Positions 1 through 6,016 of a stretch of DNA of 6,638 nucleotides are shown here, piece after piece. Position 1 is the first letter of the stretch. Every line of letters begins with the position of its first letter. A program made the position numbers and the translations under genes. Source of the DNA: an uncultured Eubacteriales bacterium (lineage in GTDB: Bacteria > Bacillota > Clostridia > Oscillospirales > Acutalibacteraceae); the NCBI GenBank assembly GCA_900316925.1, contig ONEU01000147.1, positions 1-6,638 of the forward strand, in the 5' to 3' direction. The notes beneath the pieces were generated by a model. It worked only from the letters and a program-made list of their open reading frames with translations. It was not told where the DNA came from and ran no database searches.

Positions 1-234
1 CCGCAAATTCTCTTCAAAACATCCCCTTCATAAGAATGATGGAATGGTAGTCACCCAGCCAATGCCCCTGGAGCAGCTGTTCGGCCGATTCGATCATTAA
101 CAAATCGTCAGCACGGTATCTTACCTCCAGAGGAAGCGAAACAACAAGGCTGTGCTTGATGAGGCAAAGCGAAACGGACAGCAACAGCAGTAATATGGTG
201 CAGCTTTACGACTATTCTTTTCCAGAACCGGCAT
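1..234 (-). pseudogene. N-terminus of a polytopic GT-C-like membrane protein, frameshifted, continues beyond the window
   Basis: The ATG at 234 shares one base with the stop of the DUF616 gene (TGATG), and GAGG (243-246) lies 8 nt upstream, so it is the third, translationally coupled gene of the operon. The first frame gives MPVLEKNSRKAAP and then switches near 197-199. A one-base deletion there would restore a frame reading ILLLLLSVSLCLIKHSLVV, a clear first membrane segment, then a loop containing ADDLLMIESAEQLL, GHWLGDY and LMKGMF. This arrangement (short cytoplasmic start, membrane helix, acidic D-D/E loop, GxWLGxY, KG) resembles lipid-sugar-dependent GT-C or PMT/ArnT-like glycosyltransferases of clostridial surface-glycan loci; the family name is inference. 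A TGA at 14-16 also interrupts the second frame. Probably a pseudogene, although a sequencing error at one base could explain the first lesion. Only the N-terminal 75 or so codons are visible. Confidence 0.55.
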
Positions 235-1283
235 CAGCGTTTCCTCACAATTCTTCTGTGCCCGATTTTTACAAATAAATTGCATAGGTAGACGTTGGGT
301 CCGAGTGTGGCCAGCTGCTGAGGCTGAATCCCGTGCTGCCACAGGGTTTCGATCAGAGAAATCTGATCACGGCGTGAGCCGGACAGAAAATTGTCCCACC
401 AGGTATTCATCAGCATTTTACATCGTTCATCATGATGGCAGCGTGCAATCACCGGGGCTTCCAGTAACCCCCAGTTCTCCGGAATACCCTGATCACGTAT
501 CCGCTTTTCATGTTGCTGTAAATTCTCTTTCGTGTCCAGCCCGCGTTCTATACAGGTCTGCAATTCTTGGTATACACAGCTTCTTCCTCTGTGGCGGAAC
601 ATGGAGACAGGAAAGTTATCCATAAAGGTAACCAGAGGAGTCAGATCAGAGACCACCATGATATTGCTGTCCAGATAAATGGAAGTATCATAGTCCGGGA
701 ACAGAATATGAGGGTGCATTTTACACCATCGGTTACACAGTATGGGGTCTTCCGTATAGGCTGAAGGAATATAGCGTCTATAATCAATGGTTTTCCACTT
801 GCTGCTGGAAGAGACAGGCTTGTCCGAAAGAATGAAGTAATCGACATTGTCCGGATGTATAATGGGCTCCATGATCTGATCATATCCACCAAACATGGCG
901 ATATAAACAGCTATTTTTCCATTACGGAAATACCGTTCGGGCTCATAGGATAGGCGGACTCGTGGTTGATAAACACCTCTTGACTTTATCCGCTTCTCTT
1001 CTCTTCTCTTTTTCAAAAGACTGCGAATCGTCTTTAGGCTGCGGCAATCGATTTTCGGTAGCTTTCTATAAAATGCCAGTTCCTTACCTATGCCGTTTGA
1101 GAACTTTACGAGCTGCTCATGAAACCATACAAAACCGAGCCGCAGACCATAATCCGCATACAGACGGTTGAGCCGTACCCAGCCTGTTTCCTTCCAAGCA
1201 TGCTTATAATGATCCGCCATCAACTCCAACCCCTGCACCATCATCAGGTAACTCTCACGATTAAAAGTGCTGTTCGCTGTCAT
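234..1283 (-). CDS. DUF616 / TOD1-MUCI70-like glycosyltransferase
   Basis: Complete 349-residue protein. After an N-terminal stretch of about 120 residues that is basic and probably helical (KKRREEKR near 91-98), the conserved domain runs from about 123 to 330. It contains KIAVYIAMFGGYD (123-135), VDYFILSDKP (147-156), a W at 163, NRWCKMHPHILFPDYD (184-199), the DxD-like YLDSNI (203-208), a CVYQE segment (236-240), LLEAPVIARCH (273-283), TWW (294-296) and RDQIS (305-309). These blocks are characteristic of DUF616, a GT-A-like family known from plant TOD1/MUCI70 proteins and from bacterial polysaccharide clusters. The bacterial donor and acceptor are unknown; transfer of a sugar onto a surface glycan is inferred from the neighbours. 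The ATG at 1283 overlaps the upstream stop by four bases (ATGA), with GAGGAG (1292-1297) 8 nt upstream, so translation is coupled to the preceding gene. No signal peptide is visible; it is probably cytoplasmic. Confidence 0.88.
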   Translation of the reverse strand: MTANSTFNRESYLMMVQGLELMADHYKHAWKETGWVRLNRLYADYGLRLGFVWFHEQLVKFSNGIGKELAFYRKLPKIDCRSLKTIRSLLKKRREEKRIKSRGVYQPRVRLSYEPERYFRNGKIAVYIAMFGGYDQIMEPIIHPDNVDYFILSDKPVSSSSKWKTIDYRRYIPSAYTEDPILCNRWCKMHPHILFPDYDTSIYLDSNIMVVSDLTPLVTFMDNFPVSMFRHRGRSCVYQELQTCIERGLDTKENLQQHEKRIRDQGIPENWGLLEAPVIARCHHDERCKMLMNTWWDNFLSGSRRDQISLIETLWQHGIQPQQLATLGPNVYLCNLFVKIGHRRIVRKR

Positions 1284-2191
1284 TTCCTGCTCTCCTCTAT
1301 TTGAAATCGTTTGAGCCAGTTTGAGAAAAGGTACTTATTTCGAATCTCCGGATTTGGCGCGGCAATGGGCTCGGCTAAAAACGTCTGTAGCGTACGGTCA
1401 TCCTCTCCTAGAATATATATGTTCCTCCGGTCGTAAAAATCCTCATCACGCATCAATGATCGATTGGTGATGAGCTTCCGGCAAAAAAACAGAGCTTCCA
1501 GAGCACGAAGGGACAGTCCACCCGTTGGGTCAGCATATAAATCGATAATAATACTGGATTGTTCCACCGCATCGATGACCTCGCGATATGGAATCAGTTT
1601 TTCCCGAAGAGAGGCTAGATAGTTTATCTTTGGTGGCGGGATAATGCGAAAATCACATATGGCCCCAGCGCTCTCCAGTTTTGTCTTCAACTCCTCCAAC
1701 TGCTTGGCTCGTCCCTTGTTACGTCCAATGAAGAGAGCCCTGGGAGGATGAGCCGGTGGCATGGCTGCATATTCAGCTGCCTCGTGCGCAAAACAGTCAA
1801 AGAAAAATTGCGTGTTAAGACGCATGCCCCATTTTTCCGCATCTTTTCTGGAATAAGTCCATTTTTCGACACGGTCGGTTGTCTTGGTGATCAAGCCGGG
1901 AACCATTACAGGATTCCAATGCCAAAGTATGATGCGCTTTTCCGGGAAAGCGGCTTCCAACCAGTGTAGATAATGGAGACCGGTGTGCGTGTCAAAAACA
2001 ATGAGTGTGTTGTCATCCGGAGAAAAATCCGGCCATTCGAACAGATCATTTACGGAGAACCATCTGCGCAAACGAGAACGAAAGATTAGTAAAGCCAGCA
2101 CATTTCGAAAATGATTTGCGTGATGTTCCCCGCATGCTTCAAAATATGGTTTAAAAAGGGGTACCGGTCGTAAATCGTCATAAACTATCAT
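1280..2191 (-). CDS. GT-B-like glycosyltransferase of a surface-polysaccharide operon
   Basis: First gene of the minus-strand operon. I place the start at the ATG at 2191 (MIVYDDLRPV, 303 residues), because GGGAAG lies 7 nt upstream. The ATG at 2206 would add five residues (MGRKT) but has no ribosome-binding site. There is no signal peptide. The N-terminal half has alternating beta/alpha character with DNTLIVFDTHTGLHYL and RIILWHWNPV. The C-terminal half holds PRALFIGRNKGRAKQL, SSIIIDLYADPTGGLSLRALEAL and CRKLITN. This is the usual GT-B ending, in which an acidic residue of the LRALEAL helix would contact the nucleotide-sugar donor. It resembles the poorly characterised clostridial LPS/capsule biosynthesis group related to CgeB-type glycosyltransferases; I do not recognise a named member. 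Donor and acceptor are unknown. Its stop overlaps the start of the DUF616 gene, so the two are co-translated. Confidence 0.75.
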   Translation of the reverse strand: MIVYDDLRPVPLFKPYFEACGEHHANHFRNVLALLIFRSRLRRWFSVNDLFEWPDFSPDDNTLIVFDTHTGLHYLHWLEAAFPEKRIILWHWNPVMVPGLITKTTDRVEKWTYSRKDAEKWGMRLNTQFFFDCFAHEAAEYAAMPPAHPPRALFIGRNKGRAKQLEELKTKLESAGAICDFRIIPPPKINYLASLREKLIPYREVIDAVEQSSIIIDLYADPTGGLSLRALEALFFCRKLITNRSLMRDEDFYDRRNIYILGEDDRTLQTFLAEPIAAPNPEIRNKYLFSNWLKRFQIEESRK

Positions 2192-2198
2192 TGTTTTT

Positions 2199-2204
2199 CT
2201 TCCC
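2199..2204 (-). promoter_or_regulatory. Ribosome-binding site that decides the start at 2191
   Basis: On the minus strand GGGAAG stands 7 nt before the ATG at 2191. The alternative upstream ATG at 2206 is preceded by a pyrimidine-rich stretch with no Shine-Dalgarno match, and in fact overlaps this site. The motif is not a perfect GGAGG, so the choice is likely rather than certain. Confidence 0.5.
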
Positions 2205-2244
2205 ATGTATGAGACAGTATTCTACGAGAATGACTTTTGCGATC

Positions 2245-2273
2245 ATTGTATCAGATATAATGAATAAACGCAA
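2245..2273 (-). promoter_or_regulatory. Candidate sigma-70-type promoter of the minus-strand glycan operon
   Basis: Reading the minus strand, TTGCGT (2273-2268) and TACAAT (2250-2245) are separated by exactly 17 bases in an AT-rich spacer. The -10 box matches TATAAT at five of six positions; the -35 box keeps TTG only. Transcription would begin near 2238, giving a leader of roughly 45 nt to the start at 2191. It is the only well-spaced pair I see in this short gap. Its right end nearly touches the point where homology to the DUF2142 remnant begins, so the promoter lies at a rearrangement boundary. Confidence 0.5.
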
Positions 2274-2279
2274 TGATGA

Positions 2280-3120
2280 TGTGTTCCGATGGCAGTACAG
2301 CAAGCAGCTTCTTACCCTTATGATGCGTTTGTAAATGGCCTCTCTTTCATTCTGAGCGCTTGTCTGCAGAAGGCCTGCATGGAGAAGCAACGGATCTCCC
2401 GGCGGGAATATCTGTGGATTATGATTCTCACGGTTCTTCTTGCACCAGTGAAGAACGCTTATTTGTTCCTGCTGTTGCTGTTTTTGGCTATCCCAACCGC
2501 GCGGTATATAAGTAAGCATGAAAAATATGGACTCTTTCTTTTGCTTGGGATTTGTGCTGCAGCGTTTATCCTTCTTGTTCAATAGCCAGTGATTGTACGA
2601 ATTATGGAGAATTCTGTTAGCAAACGATCACCTCTTTCACAGGAAGAGGTGATCAAACGCCCATTTCACACTTTCGCGTTACTACGCAATACAATAGACA
2701 GGGAATTATGCATGTGGCTGCGCTGCGCAGTAGGCTACCTCATGAGCGCGCTTACTATGAAACTGCCGGAATGGTGTGCGGAAGCATTCTATGTCCTGCT
2801 GGTACTTTCTGTTATTCGAATTCAAGTGGAGGACAGTCGGGGGCTGTCAAAGGTGGCTCTACCTTTGTTCGGGAGCTGCGGTTAGAGGGGTGTTTCTATT
2901 TATCCTTTGCCATGATGCTGACCTGGTCCAACCACGAGGTGTCGTATATTACAGGGGTGCAGAGCAGATATTTGCTGCCGATCCGGCCGTTAATGCTTCT
3001 TTTTTGAACAACCGATTTCTGTCATTAAGCAGGAGTTTTGAAAGAGCCATTGTGCTGCTTTTCACCGTCCTGTCGTCCCGGGTACTAATCTATATCTTCG
3101 ATTTCACGCTCTTGTCTTGA
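2280..3120 (+). pseudogene. DUF2142 polytopic membrane protein, N-terminally truncated and multiply broken
   Basis: The remnant starts with VPMAVQQAAS then YPYDAFVNGLSF, the conserved DUF2142 motif that normally sits well inside the protein, so the N-terminal part is missing. An open frame runs to an amber TAG at 2583-2585 and continues in the same frame (PVIVRIMENSVS, then TFALLRNTIDREL, VGYLMSALTMKLPEW, FYVLLVLSVIRIQ) to a TAG at 2883. One stop codon thus interrupts one reading frame. Near 2880 the frame changes to one giving EGCFYLSFAMMLTWSNHEV and ITGVQSRYLLPIRPLMLL, the W-x-GVQxRYLLP signature of the family C-terminus. It shifts again at the T6 run (2999-3004), where one more T would restore LNNRFLSLSRSFERAI and a last membrane helix ending at 3120. 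The four membrane-rich blocks in family order make the identity firm. DUF2142 proteins are membrane proteins often found in surface-polysaccharide loci; their function is unknown. It lies divergent from the glycan operon on its left. Confidence 0.82.
2626..2654. repeat. Perfect 11-bp inverted repeat, 7-nt loop
   Basis: GATCACCTCTT (2626-2636) and AAGAGGTGATC (2644-2654) are exact reverse complements around TCACAGG. It lies within the DUF2142 remnant, in the part encoding the loop between two membrane segments, about 40 bases after the amber codon. There is no T-run after it, so it is not a standard terminator. It could be a deletion scar, a small mobile-element footprint, a protein site or chance. 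Confidence 0.6.
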
Positions 3121-3132
3121 AAACGAAAATGG

Positions 3133-3194
3133 AGGCCAATAAGCAAGTTCCCACTCGCAGTTGCTTTTTAATGGGGAACTTGCTTATTAGGCCT
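3133..3194. repeat. Long inverted repeat / hairpin between convergent genes, possible bidirectional terminator
   Basis: AATAAGCAAGTTCCC (3138-3152) is perfectly complementary to GGGAACTTGCTTATT (3174-3188). Beyond a single bulged A at 3189, AGGCC (3133-3137) pairs with GGCCT (3190-3194), giving a stem of 20 bp with a 21-nt loop. Short T-rich stretches follow on both strands (TATTTT on plus, CATTTTCGTTTTC on minus). It stands between the 3' end of the plus-strand DUF2142 remnant and the 3' end of the minus-strand GT4 gene, where a two-way terminator would be expected. The long loop and modest T-runs are atypical, so a dispersed palindromic repeat or a small element remnant is equally possible. 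Confidence 0.8.
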
Positions 3195-3339
3195 ATTTTG
3201 ATGGCAAAATGCCGTCTCCGCAAAGCGATACGGATTTCTGATGATCTCCTATATTGTGTCAATGAAACTTCTCTCTACTCGGTTACAGCACACCATTCCT
3301 CCCAGCAGAACAATGATCGCAGTTCATCCTCATATCCTG
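3195..3339. other. Non-coding gap downstream of the GT4 gene, possible trace of a lost membrane-protein gene
   Basis: No intact gene is visible. On the minus strand, just after the GT4 stop (3340) and a GGAGGAAAGG sequence, ATGAGGATG is followed within a few bases, in another frame, by AIIVLLGGMVCCNRVERSFI and then a TAG. This looks like the start and first hydrophobic helix of a membrane protein that has lost its frame. Too little remains to name a family, and chance is not excluded. Confidence 0.25.
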
Positions 3340-4554
3340 TCACCTTTCCTCCAGCAAACTGATCCATTGCTGACATACTGCTTCCATATTCAACTGTTCC
3401 GCTCTCTCGAGAGAAGCCTGTCTGTAGCGCTCAGCCAGTTTAGTGTCTGTAAGAATCATCCTAAGCGCATCTGCCAGTAAATCTTCTTCCTTTGAAAACA
3501 AATCAAAAGTGAGTTTAAGATCTCCATTGCATACCGGTACCAAAATGCCATACTCGCACAGATCAATTCTGTCCGTTATTTTCTGTCTGTAATCGCTATC
3601 CGGCGCCAGAATTTCCCTTGCGCCTGTTTTATGATCCGTTGAAATAACAGGGACACCGCAAGCCAGCGCTTCCAGTATGGCGTTGCTGAATCCTTCATAA
3701 AGCGATGGCATTACAAACACATCTGCAAGTGCCATATTCTGATACGGGTTCTCCATGAAACCGGGCATATTGACATAATCAGATATTCCAAGTTTTCTGG
3801 CCCGCTCCTCAAGAATCGGCCTCAGTTTACCATCTCCCAGAATGATCAATTGGGCAGGAATTCCCTTGTCATGCAGAATTTTAACCGCATTCAGCAGGTG
3901 CCACTGGCCTTTTTGGAGTGTCATTCTTCCAACCGTTATAATTGTCTTTCTTTCGGGAAAAGCTGATTCTCCTGCCGGCGGGAGACTCTTGTTTGCTTTT
4001 TCTCTGATCGTTGACAATTCCAATCCATTATAGATTACTCTGCTCTTCCTGGATGGAAGTCCATAGTGTTCCACGAGATCATCCGCAATCTCCTTTGAGC
4101 AGCTTACCGTAAGGTCCGCATTTCGGCACAGGAAAAGCATGGCCACCGGCAAGATCAGTTTTTGCTTCTGACCGCTTTTCTTTTGCATATCGATGGCATT
4201 ACGCACAGAGACGATTGTTTTTACATCTCTGTTTCCGCTCAGCACATTCGCAATGCTTGTCATCTCCGAAAAAGAAACAACTGCGGAATATTTCTTATGC
4301 CTCTTCAGCCGCCGCAATATATATGTTCTTTTTATAAGCGCCAATACCTGATAGATCATCCCCATACGTTCCAGTTTATGAGGCAGCTCAAGTGAGATGA
4401 TCCTGCCTTTAAATGGATAATCTATGTGGTAATCGTCATTCAAAACAATATCAATATCATATTTTTCTGATAAACCTCTGCTGAGATTGGAAATCATCCT
4501 TTCAGTTCCACCGTCTGAAAGGGTATTCATAACTAACGCAATTCTCTTTTTCAT
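3340..4554 (-). CDS. GT4-family glycosyltransferase
   Basis: Complete 404-residue cytoplasmic or membrane-associated GT-B enzyme that would transfer a sugar from a nucleotide-sugar donor, with retention, onto a growing surface glycan. The N-terminal domain opens with KRIALVMNTLSDGGTERMI (3-21), where the GGTE loop is the usual acceptor-side glycine motif. The C-terminal domain has VGRMTLQKGQ (208-217), whose R210 and K215 normally contact the donor phosphates. It then has IILGDGKLR (237-245) and SLYEGFSNAILEALACG (284-300), with the E-x7-E pair at E287 and E295, followed by PVISTD. All expected residues are present and the length is normal. The ATG at 4554 has only a weak ribosome-binding site and no clear promoter close by. 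It starts 22 bases after the end of a decayed GT4 copy, so it may once have depended on transcription from that upstream gene. The sugar specificity cannot be read from the sequence. Confidence 0.92.
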   Translation of the reverse strand: MKKRIALVMNTLSDGGTERMISNLSRGLSEKYDIDIVLNDDYHIDYPFKGRIISLELPHKLERMGMIYQVLALIKRTYILRRLKRHKKYSAVVSFSEMTSIANVLSGNRDVKTIVSVRNAIDMQKKSGQKQKLILPVAMLFLCRNADLTVSCSKEIADDLVEHYGLPSRKSRVIYNGLELSTIREKANKSLPPAGESAFPERKTIITVGRMTLQKGQWHLLNAVKILHDKGIPAQLIILGDGKLRPILEERARKLGISDYVNMPGFMENPYQNMALADVFVMPSLYEGFSNAILEALACGVPVISTDHKTGAREILAPDSDYRQKITDRIDLCEYGILVPVCNGDLKLTFDLFSKEEDLLADALRMILTDTKLAERYRQASLERAEQLNMEAVCQQWISLLEER

Positions 4555-4576
4555 ATGTCCGTCTGTTTATGGTTTT

Positions 4577-4770
4577 TTAGTTTTCAATGATCTGCGTGCA
4601 TAGCCCGGCAATTGCACTCATTTTCAGCTGTTCTGTACGTATTATTTCCTTTTTCCCGGTAGCATTCCGCCAGCTCCGGGTTATCCATTCACCTTCGAAT
4701 TGCCTCTGCCAGAAGCAGTTCTTCCGTGGTGAGCAGTTCATCTGCATGCCTGTATTTTCCGTCACCTTGA
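4577..4770 (-). pseudogene. C-terminal remnant of a second GT4 glycosyltransferase
   Basis: Minus-strand frames in order give DGKYRHADELLTTEELLLAE then AIRR, a TGA, MDNPELAECYREKG, a frameshift, and RTEQLKMSAIAGLCTQIIEN with a stop at 4577. This matches, block by block, the tail of the neighbouring intact GT4 protein (SKEEDLLADALRMI, DTKLAERYRQAS, RAEQLNMEAVCQQWISLLEE). It is the helical end of a GT-B domain, without its catalytic parts. The nonsense codon lies near 4684 and the frame change near 4645. The upstream limit is uncertain because no homology is visible beyond about 4770. Being 22 bases upstream of the intact gene, it suggests that two GT4 genes stood in tandem and that the first was mostly deleted. 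Confidence 0.6.
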
Positions 4771-4939
4771 CCTTCTCCATTACCAGTCTCAATTTCTCCG
4801 GTACCTGGCTCAGAAAACCGTCTCTTGTGCTTATGCTTATGGAAAATATTCCTTGACATTTTCACCCGGATGAAGGATACTAATACATTATTAATGCATG
4901 TTCATTCACGTACGTCAGAGATTCTTCCCGGTAGTCTTG

Positions 4940-5100
4940 AAGAGAGCAGAAGATACCACGTCTTCCGGTCTCCGTGTTGTCACCCCCGACACGGATCACG
5001 GCGGCGCCCCCGCCCGCAGACATTTCTTCAGATCCTCTTCGCTGTTGGTAGTAGAGAATTTCAGACCGAATTTCTCTGCTTATTCTATTATTTACAAGCC
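4940..5100 (-). pseudogene. Fragment resembling a C39-like (papain-type) peptidase domain
   Basis: On the minus strand one frame reads AEKFGLKFSTTNSEEDLKKC and LRAGA. After a frameshift near 5000 another reads AAVIRVGGDNTETGRRGIF. The order (xEKxGLxFSTT, a helix with LKxxLxxG, then VIxxVGGDxxxxGxxGIF) is like the middle of Firmicutes C39-like peptidases, which normally continue with a GGHY block carrying the catalytic histidine. That block is absent: after TGRRGIF the sequence runs into unrelated DNA. The upstream part with the catalytic cysteine is also missing, so no activity is possible. It is identified by pattern only and could be a different cysteine-peptidase-like family. Confidence 0.35.
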
Positions 5101-5197
5101 TGTGTCACCAAGGCAGTATAGCACACCGATATGGCAGATTGCTATCATTTTTTACGTAAGCGTATCGAATTTAACAGATTTGTGTGAAACGCGGCAT

Positions 5198-5437
5198 GCT
5201 TTCATTATGGTCCCGTACGGAATCTGTGTCTCCGGTTCCGCCTACAACATTGTGCCAGGAGACGCCGTTATGCAGGGAACCTGCCGCACCTTTTCCCGCA
5301 ATCTCGGCGCCCGGGTGGCAGATGACAGCAGAGTCTGTTCTCTGCACTCGGACCGTGTCCTCTTTGACGAGAACTGTATCGAAATCGGCGCCGCCGTACT
5401 GGCTTAGACCGCCGTCGATCTGCTTGACGCGCCCACA
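5198..5437 (+). pseudogene. Internally deleted remnant of an M20-type amidohydrolase/peptidase
   Basis: One plus-strand frame reads VSGSAYNIVPGDAVMQGTCR and TFSRN. This is like the GGTAxNIIPDxxxxxGTxRTFS block at the end of the dimerisation domain of M20 amidohydrolases. Soon afterwards it reads SLHSDRVLFDENCIEIGAAVL, a TAG at 5405-5407, and TAVDLLDAP, which resembles the M20 C-terminus (LHSxxFxxDExxxxIGAxVLAxTAxDLL), including the histidine that normally helps bind the metal pair. In a complete enzyme about 100 residues separate these blocks; here only about 15 do, so an internal deletion is likely near 5320-5335. The whole catalytic N-terminal half is absent. M20D enzymes hydrolyse amide bonds of N-acyl amino acids; this copy cannot. 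The DNA is richer in GC than the glycan genes on its left. Confidence 0.5.
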
Positions 5438-5506
5438 GCGCAGCAGCGGTTCAGTGAACCGGTAATCAGCCCCTGTCCACGTAGACAGGCAAAATAAATT
5501 AAAGAG

Positions 5507-5988
5507 ATGCACGGCACTGCGATCATCCCCGCCCTGCCGAAGGACAAAGCTTATCGGAAGAGAAGCCGGGAAGCGATGGACCTGAAGGCAGTATTTGAAA
5601 TATTCAAAGGAAAGGAGCCTTATTCCGTTGGATTCATCCGGACGGTCATGAAATGTATGTGCGCTTCGGCGGTACCGTGACGGCCGATGAAAACGGGAAA
5701 CAGCTTCTGCGGGGATATTACAGTGACGTAACCAAGACGGTCCGTGAGGACCGCACACAGAGAGGCGCGCTGGCAGATGCGCTGGTCGCTGCGGAACACG
5801 CCAACCGGGCAAAGGCCACCTTCCTGAACAACATATCCCATGATATCCGCACGCCGATGAACGCGATCGTCCGTTTTACTGCGCTGGCGACGTCCCATAT
5901 TGATCACAAGGAGCTTGTGCTGGACTATCTGCGCAAGATTGAGGTCTCTTTTAATGTCCCCTATGCTCGTTTAGCCGGTACAGCTTGA
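5507..5988 (+). pseudogene. Sensor histidine kinase fragment (PAS end plus HisKA)
   Basis: The frame at 5507-5628 ([20 protein letters not shown]) looks like the end of a PAS fold. A frameshift near 5628 leads into [16 protein letters not shown], then [13 protein letters not shown], the usual last PAS strands and linker. The HisKA dimerisation helix follows: [20 protein letters not shown] and [17 protein letters not shown], with the phosphoacceptor histidine encoded at 5839-5841. The typical sequence has GFT where this copy has RFT. After [12 protein letters not shown] homology stops abruptly and the frame ends at a TGA (5986-5988). The second HisKA helix part, the ATPase domain and any receiver are missing, so no kinase activity is possible. 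It is probably the residue of a hybrid kinase gene removed by a deletion that ended just before the DUF4428 gene. Confidence 0.7.
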
Positions 5989-6016
5989 AAGAATAAAAGG
6001 AGAAAAGAGGCTCATC

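Noticed and set aside
2178..2582. Minus-strand open frame of 134 codons
   Set aside because: It lies opposite the DUF2142 blocks on the plus strand, has no recognisable domain, and its composition is that of antisense coding DNA.
3195..3340. tRNA or small RNA gene after the inverted repeat
   Set aside because: No cloverleaf, no T-loop motif GTTCGA and no terminator-like hairpin beyond the one already listed.
4898..5407. One long plus-strand gene of 169 codons
   Set aside because: Only the part after about 5198 shows family similarity (M20). The first half is antisense to the C39-like fragment and has no start signal.
5472..5489. Small hairpin CCTGTC / GACAGG as a terminator of the M20-like gene
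   Set aside because: The stem is only 6 bp and is followed by an A-rich, not T-rich, stretch.
5171..5812. Minus-strand open frame of 213 codons
   Set aside because: It is antisense to the M20-like and kinase remnants. Its translation is rich in R, H, P and V with no family motif, as expected for the reverse strand of GC-rich coding DNA.
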